Source: Anisus vortex (taxonomy: Eukaryota > Mollusca > Gastropoda > Planorbidae). From it: 64,000 bases of DNA. Below, one piece after another: positions 48,346-59,771 of the stretch. The stretch covers positions 17,546,098-17,610,097 of the forward strand of contig OX421508.1 of assembly GCA_949126835.1 (NCBI GenBank), written 5' to 3'. Both the position numbers and the translations under genes were made by a program. Each line of letters opens with the position of its first letter. The first letter of the stretch is position 1. The notes under the pieces were generated by a model. That model had not been told where the DNA came from. It did no database searches and saw only the letters and a program-made list of their open reading frames with translations.

Positions 48346-48727
48346 TTTGAAGCCACTTGTAGTTTATGTTCACTTTTCAGTAGAAGTGCTTCAATGTGTG
48401 TGTGATATTATCTTCCCTTTTTCTGCATGATTATACACATTTTGTAAACCATATGACATGCATTTAACTCTATGCCCCTCCGCCCGCCCCCCGACAACCC
48501 CCCCCCTCCCCCCACCGCGAGACCAACGCAGCTCCAATATCTAGTTAAAAAGCGACATTAAATGCGTGTCCGCGTCATTAGCTGTCCAGTCAGGTCAGGC
48601 TCTACGGCCAGCCAGTGAGGGAGCTATAAAAGGCCCCACAGAGATACGCGTCTGGAAGACCGGGCCATAAAAAGAATACAAAATGGAGTTGGGGAAGGGT
48701 AAATTGTGGCTACATTTGTGGCTACCC

Positions 48728-48766
<39 letters not shown>

Positions 48767-48939
48767 TGCGTGTGTGTAAGTGAGATAAAGAGACGGAACA
48801 AGATAATGGCACGGGAGGGGGGTGGGGGTCGGTGCAGTGGTAGGCCCATAAAAGACCTGTAATTGACTCCCGCGCGTTTATCACGAGGATCTTAAAATGT
48901 TAATTACAAGGTTATGGTAGGTTGCGCCGAGAAATACTG
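48346..48939. other. GC-rich stretch with (TG)n microsatellite
   Basis: C-rich sequence at 48,470-48,530, a CpG-containing stretch near 48,560-48,660 and a (TG)n run at 48,732-48,776. No gene recognised. Confidence 0.55.
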
Positions 48940-49281
48940 AGTTGATCCAATATTATATACGTTACATAGAACTAAATGAGTTGATCCAATGTTATATACG
49001 TTACATAGAACTAAATGAGTTGATCCAATGTTATATACGTTACATAGAACTAAATGAGTTGATCCAATGTTATATACGTTACATAGAACTAAATGAGTTG
49101 ATCCAATGTTATATACGTTACATAGAACTAAATGAGTTGATTCAATGTTATATACGTTACATAGAACTAAATGAGTTGATCCAATATTATATACGTTACA
49201 TAGAACTAAATGAGTTGATCCAATGTTATATACGTTACATAGAACTAAATGAGTTGATCCAATATTACATACGTTACATAG
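48940..49281. repeat. 39-bp minisatellite, 9 copies
   Basis: Units contain GAGTTGATCCAATGTTATAT and ACGTTACATAGAACTAAAT, nearly identical. The period of 39 keeps both strands open (13-residue repeats), which I take as chance. Confidence 0.96.
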
Positions 49282-50259
49282 ACAATCTTGGCAATCAGAA
49301 GGCTTGTGTAGCCTGAACAATAACAGGTGGGCTCACATTTTACTAAGCTATGAATTTTTTTTATCTGTCTTATTTTTTGTGAAGATATTAGGCCTATAAG
49401 GCCTATTCTACATTAGTTTTCAAAATTCTTAGTGACGTCATATACAAAAGGGATATGACATTTTGTGATGACTGCTGACGAGGGGGGGGGGGAATTGGTC
49501 AAAATCGCGTGGCGTCGTTTATGAACACAACTAGACTTACCATTGCCATATTTACAGCCCTATATATTATATATATTCCAAAACAGCACTTTCTCTACAC
49601 TTTTGTTCATTAATTTGCCTCCTCTTTTCGATTAGTTATTTAACACATACACTAAAGTACCAAGGAGAAAATTGACAAACAACACACCAGTTACGGTAAA
49701 AGACCAACCAAATAAGTTTGCATTTCTGCTGTAAAAGATTTAGCCTACTATTCAGAATGCAAATACAAATAATTTATTACACAATAAATGAAAAATAACT
49801 TTCAAGTAATTAGTTTAATGTTAGCAATATTTTTTGTAAAAGTTTTTTTTTCGGGTGGGGGTGGGGCATTTGAATCTAGTAGCCATTTGAGATTTTCGGA
49901 AACAGTTGGACGTGACGTCATTAATTGCCCATATTCTCACATGTTTTGCAATTTGTACTCATTTCTTATTTTTAACCCAATAGTTCAATGTAGGTTTAGA
50001 GTTTAGAGTTTAGAAGGTCATACTTTGTTCCCCTGTTAAAACGTCACTTCGGTATGTAGCTTGCGGGATTGTTTACCTTCAACTCATTTAAATTACTGTT
50101 TTAAAATACAAAATACTTTAATTTTGTAATCTCAAAATTTGAATAACTAATTATTAACACTAGACTATTTACTACCAAAATCAACAACTAATTTTGAAAA
50201 AAAAAAAAACACTCTTTATTTGGCCTGACAAGAAAGGAGAAGAGAGTATTTTTTATACA
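49282..50259. other. Intergenic stretch with two perfect CRE palindromes
   Basis: TGACGTCA occurs at 49,433-49,440 and 49,913-49,920, and TAGGCCTA at 49,389. G-runs lie near 49,480 and 49,850. No gene recognised. Confidence 0.5.
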
Positions 50260-50600
50260 GCACGCTATGGAGGAGGGGAGGGGAGGTGGGGCTTTCCAAC
50301 CAATCGCGTAACGTTTTCAACAGCGAACGGGTCCCTTCCGCGGTCCCCACAACTGTCGTAGGCAGCCGGTGGCTGTACGATGGGGGAGAACAGCTTCAAA
50401 ACAAAACAAAACTGAACAGAAACTAGACCTCGTCGAGCGCTATAATCTCTAGCGAGGGAGTACACGACGATTTGGGGGGTTTCAGTGGAAGCGTAGTGAA
50501 GCTTTACCTTGTCTTGTTTCGCCTCAATCTGGGATTTACGTCTGCTGCTGGAAACATTTTTTTTTTCTTCCGCGCGCTCTCTCTCACTCTTGTTTTTTTT
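50260..50600. promoter_or_regulatory. CpG-rich promoter-like island
   Basis: About 90 bp around 50,300-50,385 hold roughly ten CpGs (for example ACCAATCGCGTAACG, TTCCGCGGTCCC), including a CCAAT box, in an otherwise AT-rich, CpG-poor region. It is followed by pyrimidine-rich tracts (CTTCCGCGCGCTCTCTCTC) at 50,568-50,588. A short upstream-type frame, MGENSFKTKQN, starts at 50,380 on the plus strand. It could be a transcription start for an unseen gene; direction unknown. Confidence 0.4.
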
Positions 50601-52220
50601 TTCAAAAATACAAAATTTTGTGGAGAAAAAAAACATTAAACAAAAAGAAACGCTCTCTCTTTTTTCCTCTTTACTCCAAAAAGTTTATTTCATAAGCCAA
50701 AAGTCACAAGTGTGAGCTGTTTGCCAAGATTGGATTTTTAACATCACTTTCACGTAGGAATATTTTTTTATTTTTTTATATTTTGTTTCAAGTGATTACT
50801 TACATTATATAATTAAGATACTATTGTAATACCTGGATAAATGTACACTATATAATATTGCGCTCAGATTACTAGATATTCGCACAAGTAAAAAATTCCT
50901 TTAAATTCTCGCAATTAAGAAACGATATAATCTATTTATATATGTAAAAAAAAACACGCGATTTTCACACAATTAATATATTCACTCATTAAAATATACT
51001 TTATATTCACACCTTAGCCTTAGGAAAAAAATACGTTATAATCATAGATTAAAAATTTGTTTACCAATTCAAAAAATAATTTTATATGGGCCTAGGCTAT
51101 ATATAAGACTTTTAAGACCTATATATACCGTATATATATCACCATTCTAAAGCGTTTTGTCAAAGCCTTAAAGGTCTATAATGTTTATACACATTTTAAA
51201 AGTCTTTTTATGATTTTTGCTTCCGTTACGTTTGAGTACTATTGTCAATATTATATTGATTGTTCAACCACGCTGGTGTTACTAATCATATAGACGTGCC
51301 TACAGTTAGTAAAATTATTTAGTACTGTCCTTAAACTGTGCGCTCCCCCTCCCCCATCTCCCAAACCACTATCTCCAAACAAGAGGTCTATGCGGCACTA
51401 CATGTACGCTCTCACAAGTTCAAGTTTCATCTATTCCCCCCCCCCCCCCCCCCCAGTCTCTGGGTGGAACGGTAATGTTTTGCTACTGCTGTAGATTCAA
51501 ATGAAAGACAGTAATTAAGTTTTAAATATCTTTCCCCTTCATTGTGTCTTACACTGTATACGCCTATGTCAAGGATGCTTACTCTAATATGTCTTGACAC
51601 ATGCGTCTTATTTTCACAACTCCGCATGATCGCATTTGTGATAATACCTTAGGTCGGACTTAATCTTATAATTGGAATAAGTGGCATGTTTTGTTTGCTA
51701 TAAATGTTAATTTATATGAACTTGTGAAGAATTTTTAAATCTTAGCGAGAATTTCTTTTTAATCCTTTTAAATTTTCCAAGTTATATTTTTTTAATCAAA
51801 TCTTCTTTTATTATACTTTTTGTATCAGTTTCAATACATTGGCAAAAATGTGTATTACACTTGAATCCTTTGTATAATTTTTTTGTATCACATTTATTAC
51901 CTACATATAAGGCCTCCTTTTATATCACTTTAAAAATATGCAGTATATTCTAGAATAATTGTAGAGTTAAAGGCCTAACCTATAACCATTTCAATAAAAA
52001 AGAGCGTTTGTTATGGGTTTTATTTTATTTTCGACGTTTTCCACATCTTTTCGTTTTAATGTTATATTCGGCGGGCCGAAAGTTGTGGCCCACAAGTGTT
52101 ATTAGACAAATATTACTTCTGGTCCCCCCCCCCCCCCCCACCGCCATCCTCCATTTTCCGCTCTTACATGGCTACCGCAAATATTTATACACGTTTGAAA
52201 AAAGGGGAGGGAGGGGGGGG
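50601..52220. other. Intergenic stretch with poly-C runs
   Basis: AT-rich with poly-C runs at 51,436-51,454 and 52,125-52,139 and a G run near 52,205. No coding similarity or mobile element recognised. Confidence 0.5.
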
Positions 52221-53284
52221 CAGATTATGTATAGATATTATTATGTATATATATTATTATGTATAGATATTATTATGTATAGATATTATTATGTATAGAT
52301 ATTATTATGTATAGATATTATTATGTATATATATATTATTATGTATAGATATTATTATGTATAGATATTATTATGTATAGATATTATTATGTATATATAT
52401 ATTATTATGTATAGATATTATTATGTATAGATATTATTATGTATAGATATTATTATGTATAGATATTATTATGTATAGATATTATTATGTATAGATATTA
52501 TTATGTATAGATATTATTATGTATAGATATTATTATGTATAGATATTATTATGTATAGATATTATTATGTATATATATTATTATGTATAGATATTATTAT
52601 GTATAGATATTATTATGTATAGATATTATTATGTATAGATATTATTATGTATAGATATTATTATGTATAGATATTATTATGTATAGATATTATTATGTAT
52701 AGATATTATTATGTATAGATATTATTATGTATAGATATTATTATGTATAGATATTATTATGTATAGATATTATTATGTATAGATATTATTATGTATAGAT
52801 ATATTATTATGTATAGATATTATTATGTATATATATATTATTATGTATAGATATTATTATGTATAGATATTATTATGTATAGATATTATTATGTATAGAT
52901 ATATTATTATGTATAGATATTATTATGTATATATATATTATTATGTATAGATATTATTATGTATAGATATTATTATGTATAGATATTATTATGTATAGAT
53001 ATATTATTATGTATAGATATTATTATGTATATATATATTATTATGTATAGATATTATTATGTATAGATATTATTATGTATAGATATTATTATGTATAGAT
53101 ATATTATTATGTATAGATATTATTATGTATATATATATTATTATGTATAGATATTATTATGTATAGATATTATTATGTATAGATATTATTATGTATAGAT
53201 ATTATTATGTATAGATATTATTATGTATAGATATTATTATGTATAGATATTATTATGTATAGATATTATTATGTATATATATAA
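52221..53284. repeat. 1.06-kb AT-rich array, 16-bp unit
   Basis: The unit AGATATTATTATGTAT is repeated about 66 times with TATATA variants. Blocks of about 110 bp with the same variant order recur at 52,797, 52,892, 52,998 and 53,098. Confidence 0.96.
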
Positions 53285-53461
53285 ACAAACATTTTTATAT
53301 TAGATCTCAAAATTAACTTTAAAAAAACAAAAACACTTGTGTCCTCCTTCGATGCTCACAAACCCTGCGGGGCACTTGCATGTATGATTGTAAATTAGAC
53401 GGATTATTCTATATACTACAGCAATGTTGAATACATACACATGTCATGTAGAAAGTAGAAA
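53285..53461. other. Short spacer between arrays
   Basis: Single-copy-looking sequence between the 16-bp and 28-bp arrays. Nothing recognised. Confidence 0.5.
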
Positions 53462-54541
53462 TGTGTTCATTTCTTTGTAAGCTTGGTAATGTGTTCATTT
53501 CTTTGTAAGCTTTGTAATCTGTTCATTTCTTTGTAAGCTTTGTAATCTGTTCATTTCTTTGTAAGCTTTGTAATCTGTTCATTTCTTTGTAGACTTGGTA
53601 ATGTGTTCATTTCTTTGTAAACTTGGTAATGTGTTCATTTCTTTGTAAACTTGGTAATGTGTTCATTTCTTTGTAAGCTTGGTAATGTGTTCATTTCTTT
53701 GTAAGCTTGGTAATGTGTTCATTTCTTTGTAAACTTGGTAATGTGTTCATTTCTTTGTAAGCTTGGTAATGTGTTTATTTCTTTGTAAGCTTGGTAATGT
53801 GTTCATTTCTATGTAAACTAGGTAATGTGTTCATTTCTTTGTAAGCTTGGTAATGTGTTCATTTCTTTGTAAGCTTGGTAATGTGTTCATTTCTTTGTAA
53901 ACTTGGTAATGTGTTCATTTCTTTGTAAGCTTGGTAATGTGTTCATTTCTTTGTAAGCTTGGTAATGTGTTCATTTCTTTTTAAGCTTGGTAATGTGTTC
54001 ATTTCTTCGTAAGCTTGGTAATGTGTTTATTTCTTTGTAAGCTTGGTAATGTGTTCATTTCGTTGTAAGCTTGGTAATGTGTTCATTTCTTTGTAAGCTT
54101 GGTAATGTGTTCATTTCTTTGTAAGCTTGGTAATGTGTTCATTTCTTTGTAAACTTGGTAATGTGTTCATTTCTTTGTAAGCTTGGTAATGTGTTCATTT
54201 ATTTGTAAACTTGGTAATGTGTTCATTTCCTTGTAATCTTTGTAATGTGTTAATTTCTTTGTAAACTTGGTAATGTCTTCATTTCCTTGTAATCTTTGTA
54301 ATGTGTTAATTTATTTGTAAACTTGGTAATGTGTTCATTTATTTGTAAACTTGGTAATGTGTTCATTTATTTGTAAACTTGGTAATGTGTTCATTTCCTT
54401 GTAATCTTTGTAATGTGTTAATTTCTTTGTAAACTTGGTAATGTCTTCATTTCCTTGTAATCTTTGTAATGTGTTAATTTATTTGTAAACTTGGTAATGA
54501 GTTCATTTATTTGTAAACTTGGTAATGTGTTCATTTCTTTA
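53462..54541. repeat. 28-bp minisatellite, about 38 copies
   Basis: Units contain AATGTGTTCATTTCTTTGTA and AGCTTGGT. The right end has more variants, with a duplicated block containing TCCTTGTAATCTTTG. Confidence 0.95.
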
Positions 54542-54909
54542 TTGATATATATTATTATGTTGGTGTTTTTTTTGTTTGTTTTTTCAACACTGCGTATACA
54601 ATAGTGTCAGTTTTATACAATCGGATAAAGCGTACAAGCTTTTCAAAATATGCAACTTTCTTTCTAAATGGTTACACAAAACAACTGTTTATGTGTTATT
54701 ACTTCAACTCACTTTCTAAATTGTTACAGATCAACTGTTTATGTGTTTCTTCATTGTTGTTTTTTTATTCGTGTAAGCGAAATATAATGTATAATGTATA
54801 AATCAATTTATATTGTTTATTAACTCAGTTTTTGTTATTTAATGCATGCACAAAGATATTTTTGGGGTTGGAGGGAGAAGGTGTATGAATTTCTGGGGAT
54901 ATACGGAAT
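54542..54909. other. Intergenic stretch: nothing recognised
   Basis: AT-rich, with a short direct repeat (CAACTGTTTATGTGTT) at 54,681 and 54,732. No gene seen. Confidence 0.45.
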
Positions 54910-55115
54910 TATTCAAAAGATAATTCTATTTGTATAGCGATGTCAACCACAGAATGTAAGCTCATTGCGCATTTCACATTGAGCAACAAACAACTAAGAA
55001 CACGGATATAATCTCTAGGCTAAAAAATATAGTCTATATGAAATTAATAATCTTAAAATTTTACAAACATAGGAGAAAGCAAATAAATATAGCGTTAACC
55101 GACTTAATATACAAG
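54910..55115 (-). mobile_element. LINE 3'-UTR fragment, reverse orientation
   Basis: Read on the minus strand it matches 23,125-23,335: TTTTACTTGTATATTAAGTC, GTTAACGCTA, CCTATGTTTGTAAA, GTTGTTTGTTGCT and the ending GCTATACAAATAGAATTATC. It is a 5'-truncated copy of the same LINE family as in DNAH2 intron 1. Confidence 0.7.
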
Positions 55116-55132
55116 TAAAACAGCGCGGATCT

Positions 55133-57177
55133 ATACCTTGTGTGATTTAGATAATTTATGATAAATAGTTCTATTTTATATTATAAACATCGTATATAAC
55201 ATACCTTGTGTGATTTAGATAATTTATGATAAATAGTTCTATTTTATATTATAAACATCGTATATAACATACCTTGTGTGATTTAGATAATTTATGATAA
55301 ATAGTTCTATTTTATATTATAAACATCGTATATAACATACCTTGTGTGATTTAGATAATTTATGATAAATAGTTCTATTTTATATTATAAACATCGTATA
55401 TAACATGCCTTGTGTGATTTAGATAATTTATGATAAATAGTTCTATTTTATATTATAAACATCGTATATAACATACCTTGTGTGATTTAGATAATTTATG
55501 ATAAATAGTTCTATTTTATATTATAAACATCGTATATAACATACCTTGTGTGATTTAGATAATTTATGATAAATAGTTCTATTTTATATTATAAACATCG
55601 TATATAACATACCTTGTGTGATTTAGATAATTTATGATAAATAGTTCTATTTTATATTATAAACATCGTATATAACATACCTTGTGTGATTTAGATAATT
55701 TATGATCAATAGTTCTATTTTATATTATAAACATCGTATATAACATACCTTGTGTGATTTAGATAATTTATGATCAATAGTTCTATTTTATATTATAAAC
55801 ATCGTATATAACATACCTTGTGTGATTTAGATAATTTATGATCAATAGTTCTATTTTATATTATAAACATCGTATATAACATACCTTGTGTGATTTAGAT
55901 AATTTATGATCAATAGTTCTATTTTATATTATAAACATCGTATATAACATACCTTGTGTGATTTAGATAATTTATGATCAATAGTTCTATTTTATATTAT
56001 AAACATCGTATATAACATACCTTGTGTGATTTAGATAATTTATGATCAATAGTTCTATTTTATATTACAAACATCGTATATAACATACCTTGTGTGATTT
56101 AGATAATTTATGATCAATAGTTCTATTTTATATTATAAACATCGTATATAACATACCTTGTGTGATTTAGATAATTTATGATCAATAGTTCTATTTTATA
56201 TTATAAACATCGTATATAACATACCTTGTGTGATTTAGATAATTTATGATCAATAGTTCTATTTTATATTATAAACATCGTATATAACATACCTTGTGTG
56301 ATTTAGATAATTTATGATCAATAGTTCTATTTTATATTATAAACATCGTATATAGGCCTAACATACCTTGTGTGATTTAGATAATTTATGATCAATAGTT
56401 CTATTTTATATTATAAACATCGTATATAACATACCTTGTGTGATTTAGATAATTTATGATCAATAGTTCTATTTTATATTATAAACATCGTATATAACAT
56501 ACCTTGTGTGATTTAGATAATTTATGATCAATAGTTCTATTTTATATTATAAACATCGTATATAACATACCTTGTGTGATTTAGATAATTTATGATCAAT
56601 AGTTCTATTTTATATTATAAACATCGTATATAACATACCTTGTGTGATTTAGATAATTTATGATCAATAGTTCTATTTTATATTATAAACATCGTATATA
56701 ACATACCTTGTGTGATTTAGATAATTTATGATAAATAGTTCTATTTTATATTATAAACATCGTATATAACATACCTTGTGTGATTTAGATAATTTATGAT
56801 CAATAGTTCTATTTTATATTATAAACATCGTATATAACATACCTTGTGTGATTTAGATAATTTATGATCAATAGTTCTATTTTATATTATAAACATCGTA
56901 TATAACATACCTTGTGTGATTTAGATAATTTATGATAAATAGTTCTATTTTATATTTTAAACATCGTATATAACATACCTTGTGTGATTTAGATAATTTA
57001 TGATCAATAGTTCTATTTTATATTATAAACATCGTATATAACATACCTTGTGTGATTTAGATAATTTATGATAAATAGTTCTATTTTATATTACAAACAT
57101 CGTATATAACATACCTTGTGTGATTTAGATAATTTATGATAAATAGTTCTATTTTATATTACAAACATCGTATATAA
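55133..57177. repeat. 2.0-kb array, 68-bp unit, 30 copies
   Basis: Units start every 68 bp with ATACCTTGTGTGATTTAGAT. Copies are almost identical. One site varies (ATGATAAAT or ATGATCAAT) in blocks: the first eight copies carry A, then about fifteen carry C, then mixed. One unit alone has six extra bases, making TAGGCCTA at 56,353-56,360. Confidence 0.97.
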
Positions 57178-57289
57178 TTTTTTTTCCTGCATTCTATGTT
57201 GCTTTTATTCTTTATGAAGTATTTTGTGACCGTTTATATATTTTGTATGATATACTTTATTATATTATGTAATCATATTATTTACTATA

Positions 57290-57480
57290 AAACAAAAACA
57301 TACAATTATTTCTTATGGACTATCATTTGGACATGGAATGGGTTGCCTGAACAAAGCCGGAAAACCCACAAAAACACATATAAAACCCTAATCAAAATAC
57401 ACAACTAGACAACGGATAAGAGTAGGACGCAATAATCTTCTGTATAGAAGGAGCGACTATAATACAATAGATAACACTGG
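57290..57480 (+). mobile_element. Possible LINE 3' scrap
   Basis: A short frame reads TWNGLPEQSRKTHKNTYKTL, like the VWNSLPE motif near the end of some reverse transcriptase proteins. A run shared with 32.56 kb follows (GTAGGACGCAATAATCTTCT, ATAGAAGGAGCG). Short and uncertain. Confidence 0.45.
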
Positions 57481-57699
57481 ATAAGGAGATATATTATATT
57501 CTGTATGATCCGAATCCTGTGTGATCTATATACTGTATGATCCTAATCCTGTGTGATCTATTATAAATCTATATACTGTTTCATCAGAACTATATTCTAC
57601 ATCATCTATGTGTTGTAGGCCTATAATCCTACATATATCCTATATGCTATTTCCTCGGTGTGATCAATTTCGCGTATGATCAATATTAGCCTACAGATG

Positions 57700-57925
57700 A
57701 GGCAGAGTTTGCCTTTTTTTTGGCCGCACGGCAAACCATAGGAATGTGTTGCTCTCCCAACGCCCAACACTCTTTGACTTTCCTACACGGATGCCGGGTG
57801 GTGGACATCGGTTCTGTTGAAAGGAATGCCACCAGCACCGGTCTGTCCTTACCGATTTCGACCCTGGGTCCCTAGGAAATGGTAATCCAACGCAACGCTC
57901 TACCTACAGTCACCATATCATCATA
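57700..57925 (-). mobile_element. tRNA-derived SINE-like copy, reverse orientation
   Basis: On the minus strand the region has GACTGTAGGTAGAGCGTTGC, a head with an A-box-like GGTAGAGCGTTG, and then a B-box-like GGGTCGAAATC. The body has CCGGCATCCGTG. The tail with TTTGCCGTGCGGCC resembles the common tail. Diverged. Confidence 0.5.
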
Positions 57926-59207
57926 CACTGCAAACAGATTAACTTTAAATAATTGCCGACACATAGAGTAAAGAAAAAGGCGTATTTCCCCTCCATAAAA
58001 AAGATTATTAATCTATTTAACGAAAGTACTTGTTAGTCGCAAGATACATTTTTTTTTACAAGATTTAATACTAAATAATTTTTTTCGGTTTTTAGTTTTA
58101 ATTGTTATGAGTTGTTTGTTAGTTTGTTTCAGTGATTTGTTTGTTACAATTCAGAAATTGATTTATTCCAAAACGAAAATTCGCCAAATTAATCACTAAA
58201 TTAGCTTATCATGCAGAGTCTGCAGTTTAATTTGCCGTAGGCCTACATAACTATTTTAAAGTCAACAATGTAGCCGTAAAGAAAACCAGGCAAATATCCA
58301 TCAATATTTTCAAAGCATTTAGCGCATTCATTATAAATCTGCATACTTTTGTTAGAATTAAAAAAAAAATAGATTCAATTTACAGTAATTGCGTCTATAC
58401 GAGTAAAACTACTTAATATACTATATATATAACAATTAGTTATAATGTATATATAAATATTTCTCAAGTCTATAATAATAATAATAAAGTAGCTTAGGGA
58501 GAAAGGGAGTAAAGAATTCAAATTGCTTTGCTCTAACCATTAAAAGACATTTGTTGATATTATTTATCTATTTCATCTGCTCCTGTTACCCGCACCTGTA
58601 TAAACACAAACTCATTTTCCTTCATCTTGAGTCAAATTAAAATAAAACAAAATGGCGAACTTCAATTTAAAAAAAAAGAAAATGGCGAACTTCAAAGGTC
58701 CGTTATGATTATTGGCATGATGATTCATTTTTTTGTTGTTATCAATATCTCTTCAACAGTTTAAGTGGGTTATTTAAAACTCTTTACATTAAGCTCAATA
58801 TAAACGTTAAGAAAAAGTATGTAGGCTTTTCCCTCTGTATTCCCCTACCCGCACACCATATTAATCCAACTTTGTCCAAGATTTCAATATTGAAAGAATA
58901 TTAGTCTAATGTAAGGATAATAGCTACAACCTCATCACGTCTATAGTAGAAATACTTGTTCTCTAGCAGAAAATAACAAGAAATGTGTACGTACAAAAAA
59001 TTCACATGTTCAGCTTTGTTTAATATCAATAAGAAATTGTATTTTTAAAATACATTACCATTTGTCTAGTATAAAAGAAACAAAATAGAACTAATCAAAG
59101 ACTGTATTTATCATCAAAGTATTTTCAGAGCGTTTAATTATAGTAAACTTTTAAAGGCTAGGCTTACCAAAATCATAAAGACTTTGTTAACTTTTAAATA
59201 TTTACAT
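57926..59207. other. Intergenic stretch: nothing recognised
   Basis: AT-rich sequence with poly-A/T runs, a small direct repeat (AAAATGGCGAACTTCAA) near 58,650 and 58,680, and one TAGGCCTA at 58,238. No gene recognised. Confidence 0.5.
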
Positions 59208-59699
59208 CAAATAATAAGTGAAATAGTTTCTATTAGTTCAATGTATAGTTCATCATAATAAGTGGAATAGTTTCTATTAGTTCAATGTATAGTTCATCAT
59301 AATAAGTGGAATAGTTTCTATTAGTTCAATGTATAGTTCATCATAATAAGTGGAATAGTTTCTATTAGTTCAATGTATAGTTCATCATAATAAGTGGAAT
59401 AGTTTCTATTAGTTCAATGTATAGTTCATCATAATAAGTGGAATAGTTTCTATTAGTTCAATGTATAGTTCATCATAATAAGTGGAATAGTTTCTATTAG
59501 TTCAATGTATAGTTCATCATAATAAGTGGAATAGTTTCTATTAGTTCAATGTATAGTTCATCATAATAAGTGGAATAGTTTCTATTAGTTCAATGTATAG
59601 TTCATCATAATAAGTGGAATAGTTTCTATTAGTTCAATGTATAGTTCATCATAATAAGTGGAATAGTTTCTATTAGTTCAATGTATAGTTCATCATAAG
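59208..59699. repeat. 44-bp minisatellite, 11 copies
   Basis: Units contain CATAATAAGTGGAATAGTTT and ATTAGTTCAATGTATAGTT, nearly identical, with one diverged unit at the left end. Confidence 0.96.
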
Positions 59700-59771
59700 T
59701 AGAGAAAATAGGAACAAGTAAATGGGCAAAGGTTTCATTGTTTTATTTTTCTAAAGGAGCGCGATCCACAA

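Noticed and set aside
47526..48405. Open frames on both strands over the 27-bp array
   Set aside because: Unit length is a multiple of three, so frames stay open on both strands. No start context, splice sites or homology.
48732..48776. (TG)n tract as a Z-DNA or regulatory element
   Set aside because: An ordinary microsatellite; nothing around it supports a specific role.
50265..50636. 123-codon minus-strand open frame over the CpG island
   Set aside because: No homology recognised, and it contains low-complexity K/R/S/E runs from pyrimidine tracts. Better explained as promoter or 5'-UTR-like sequence.
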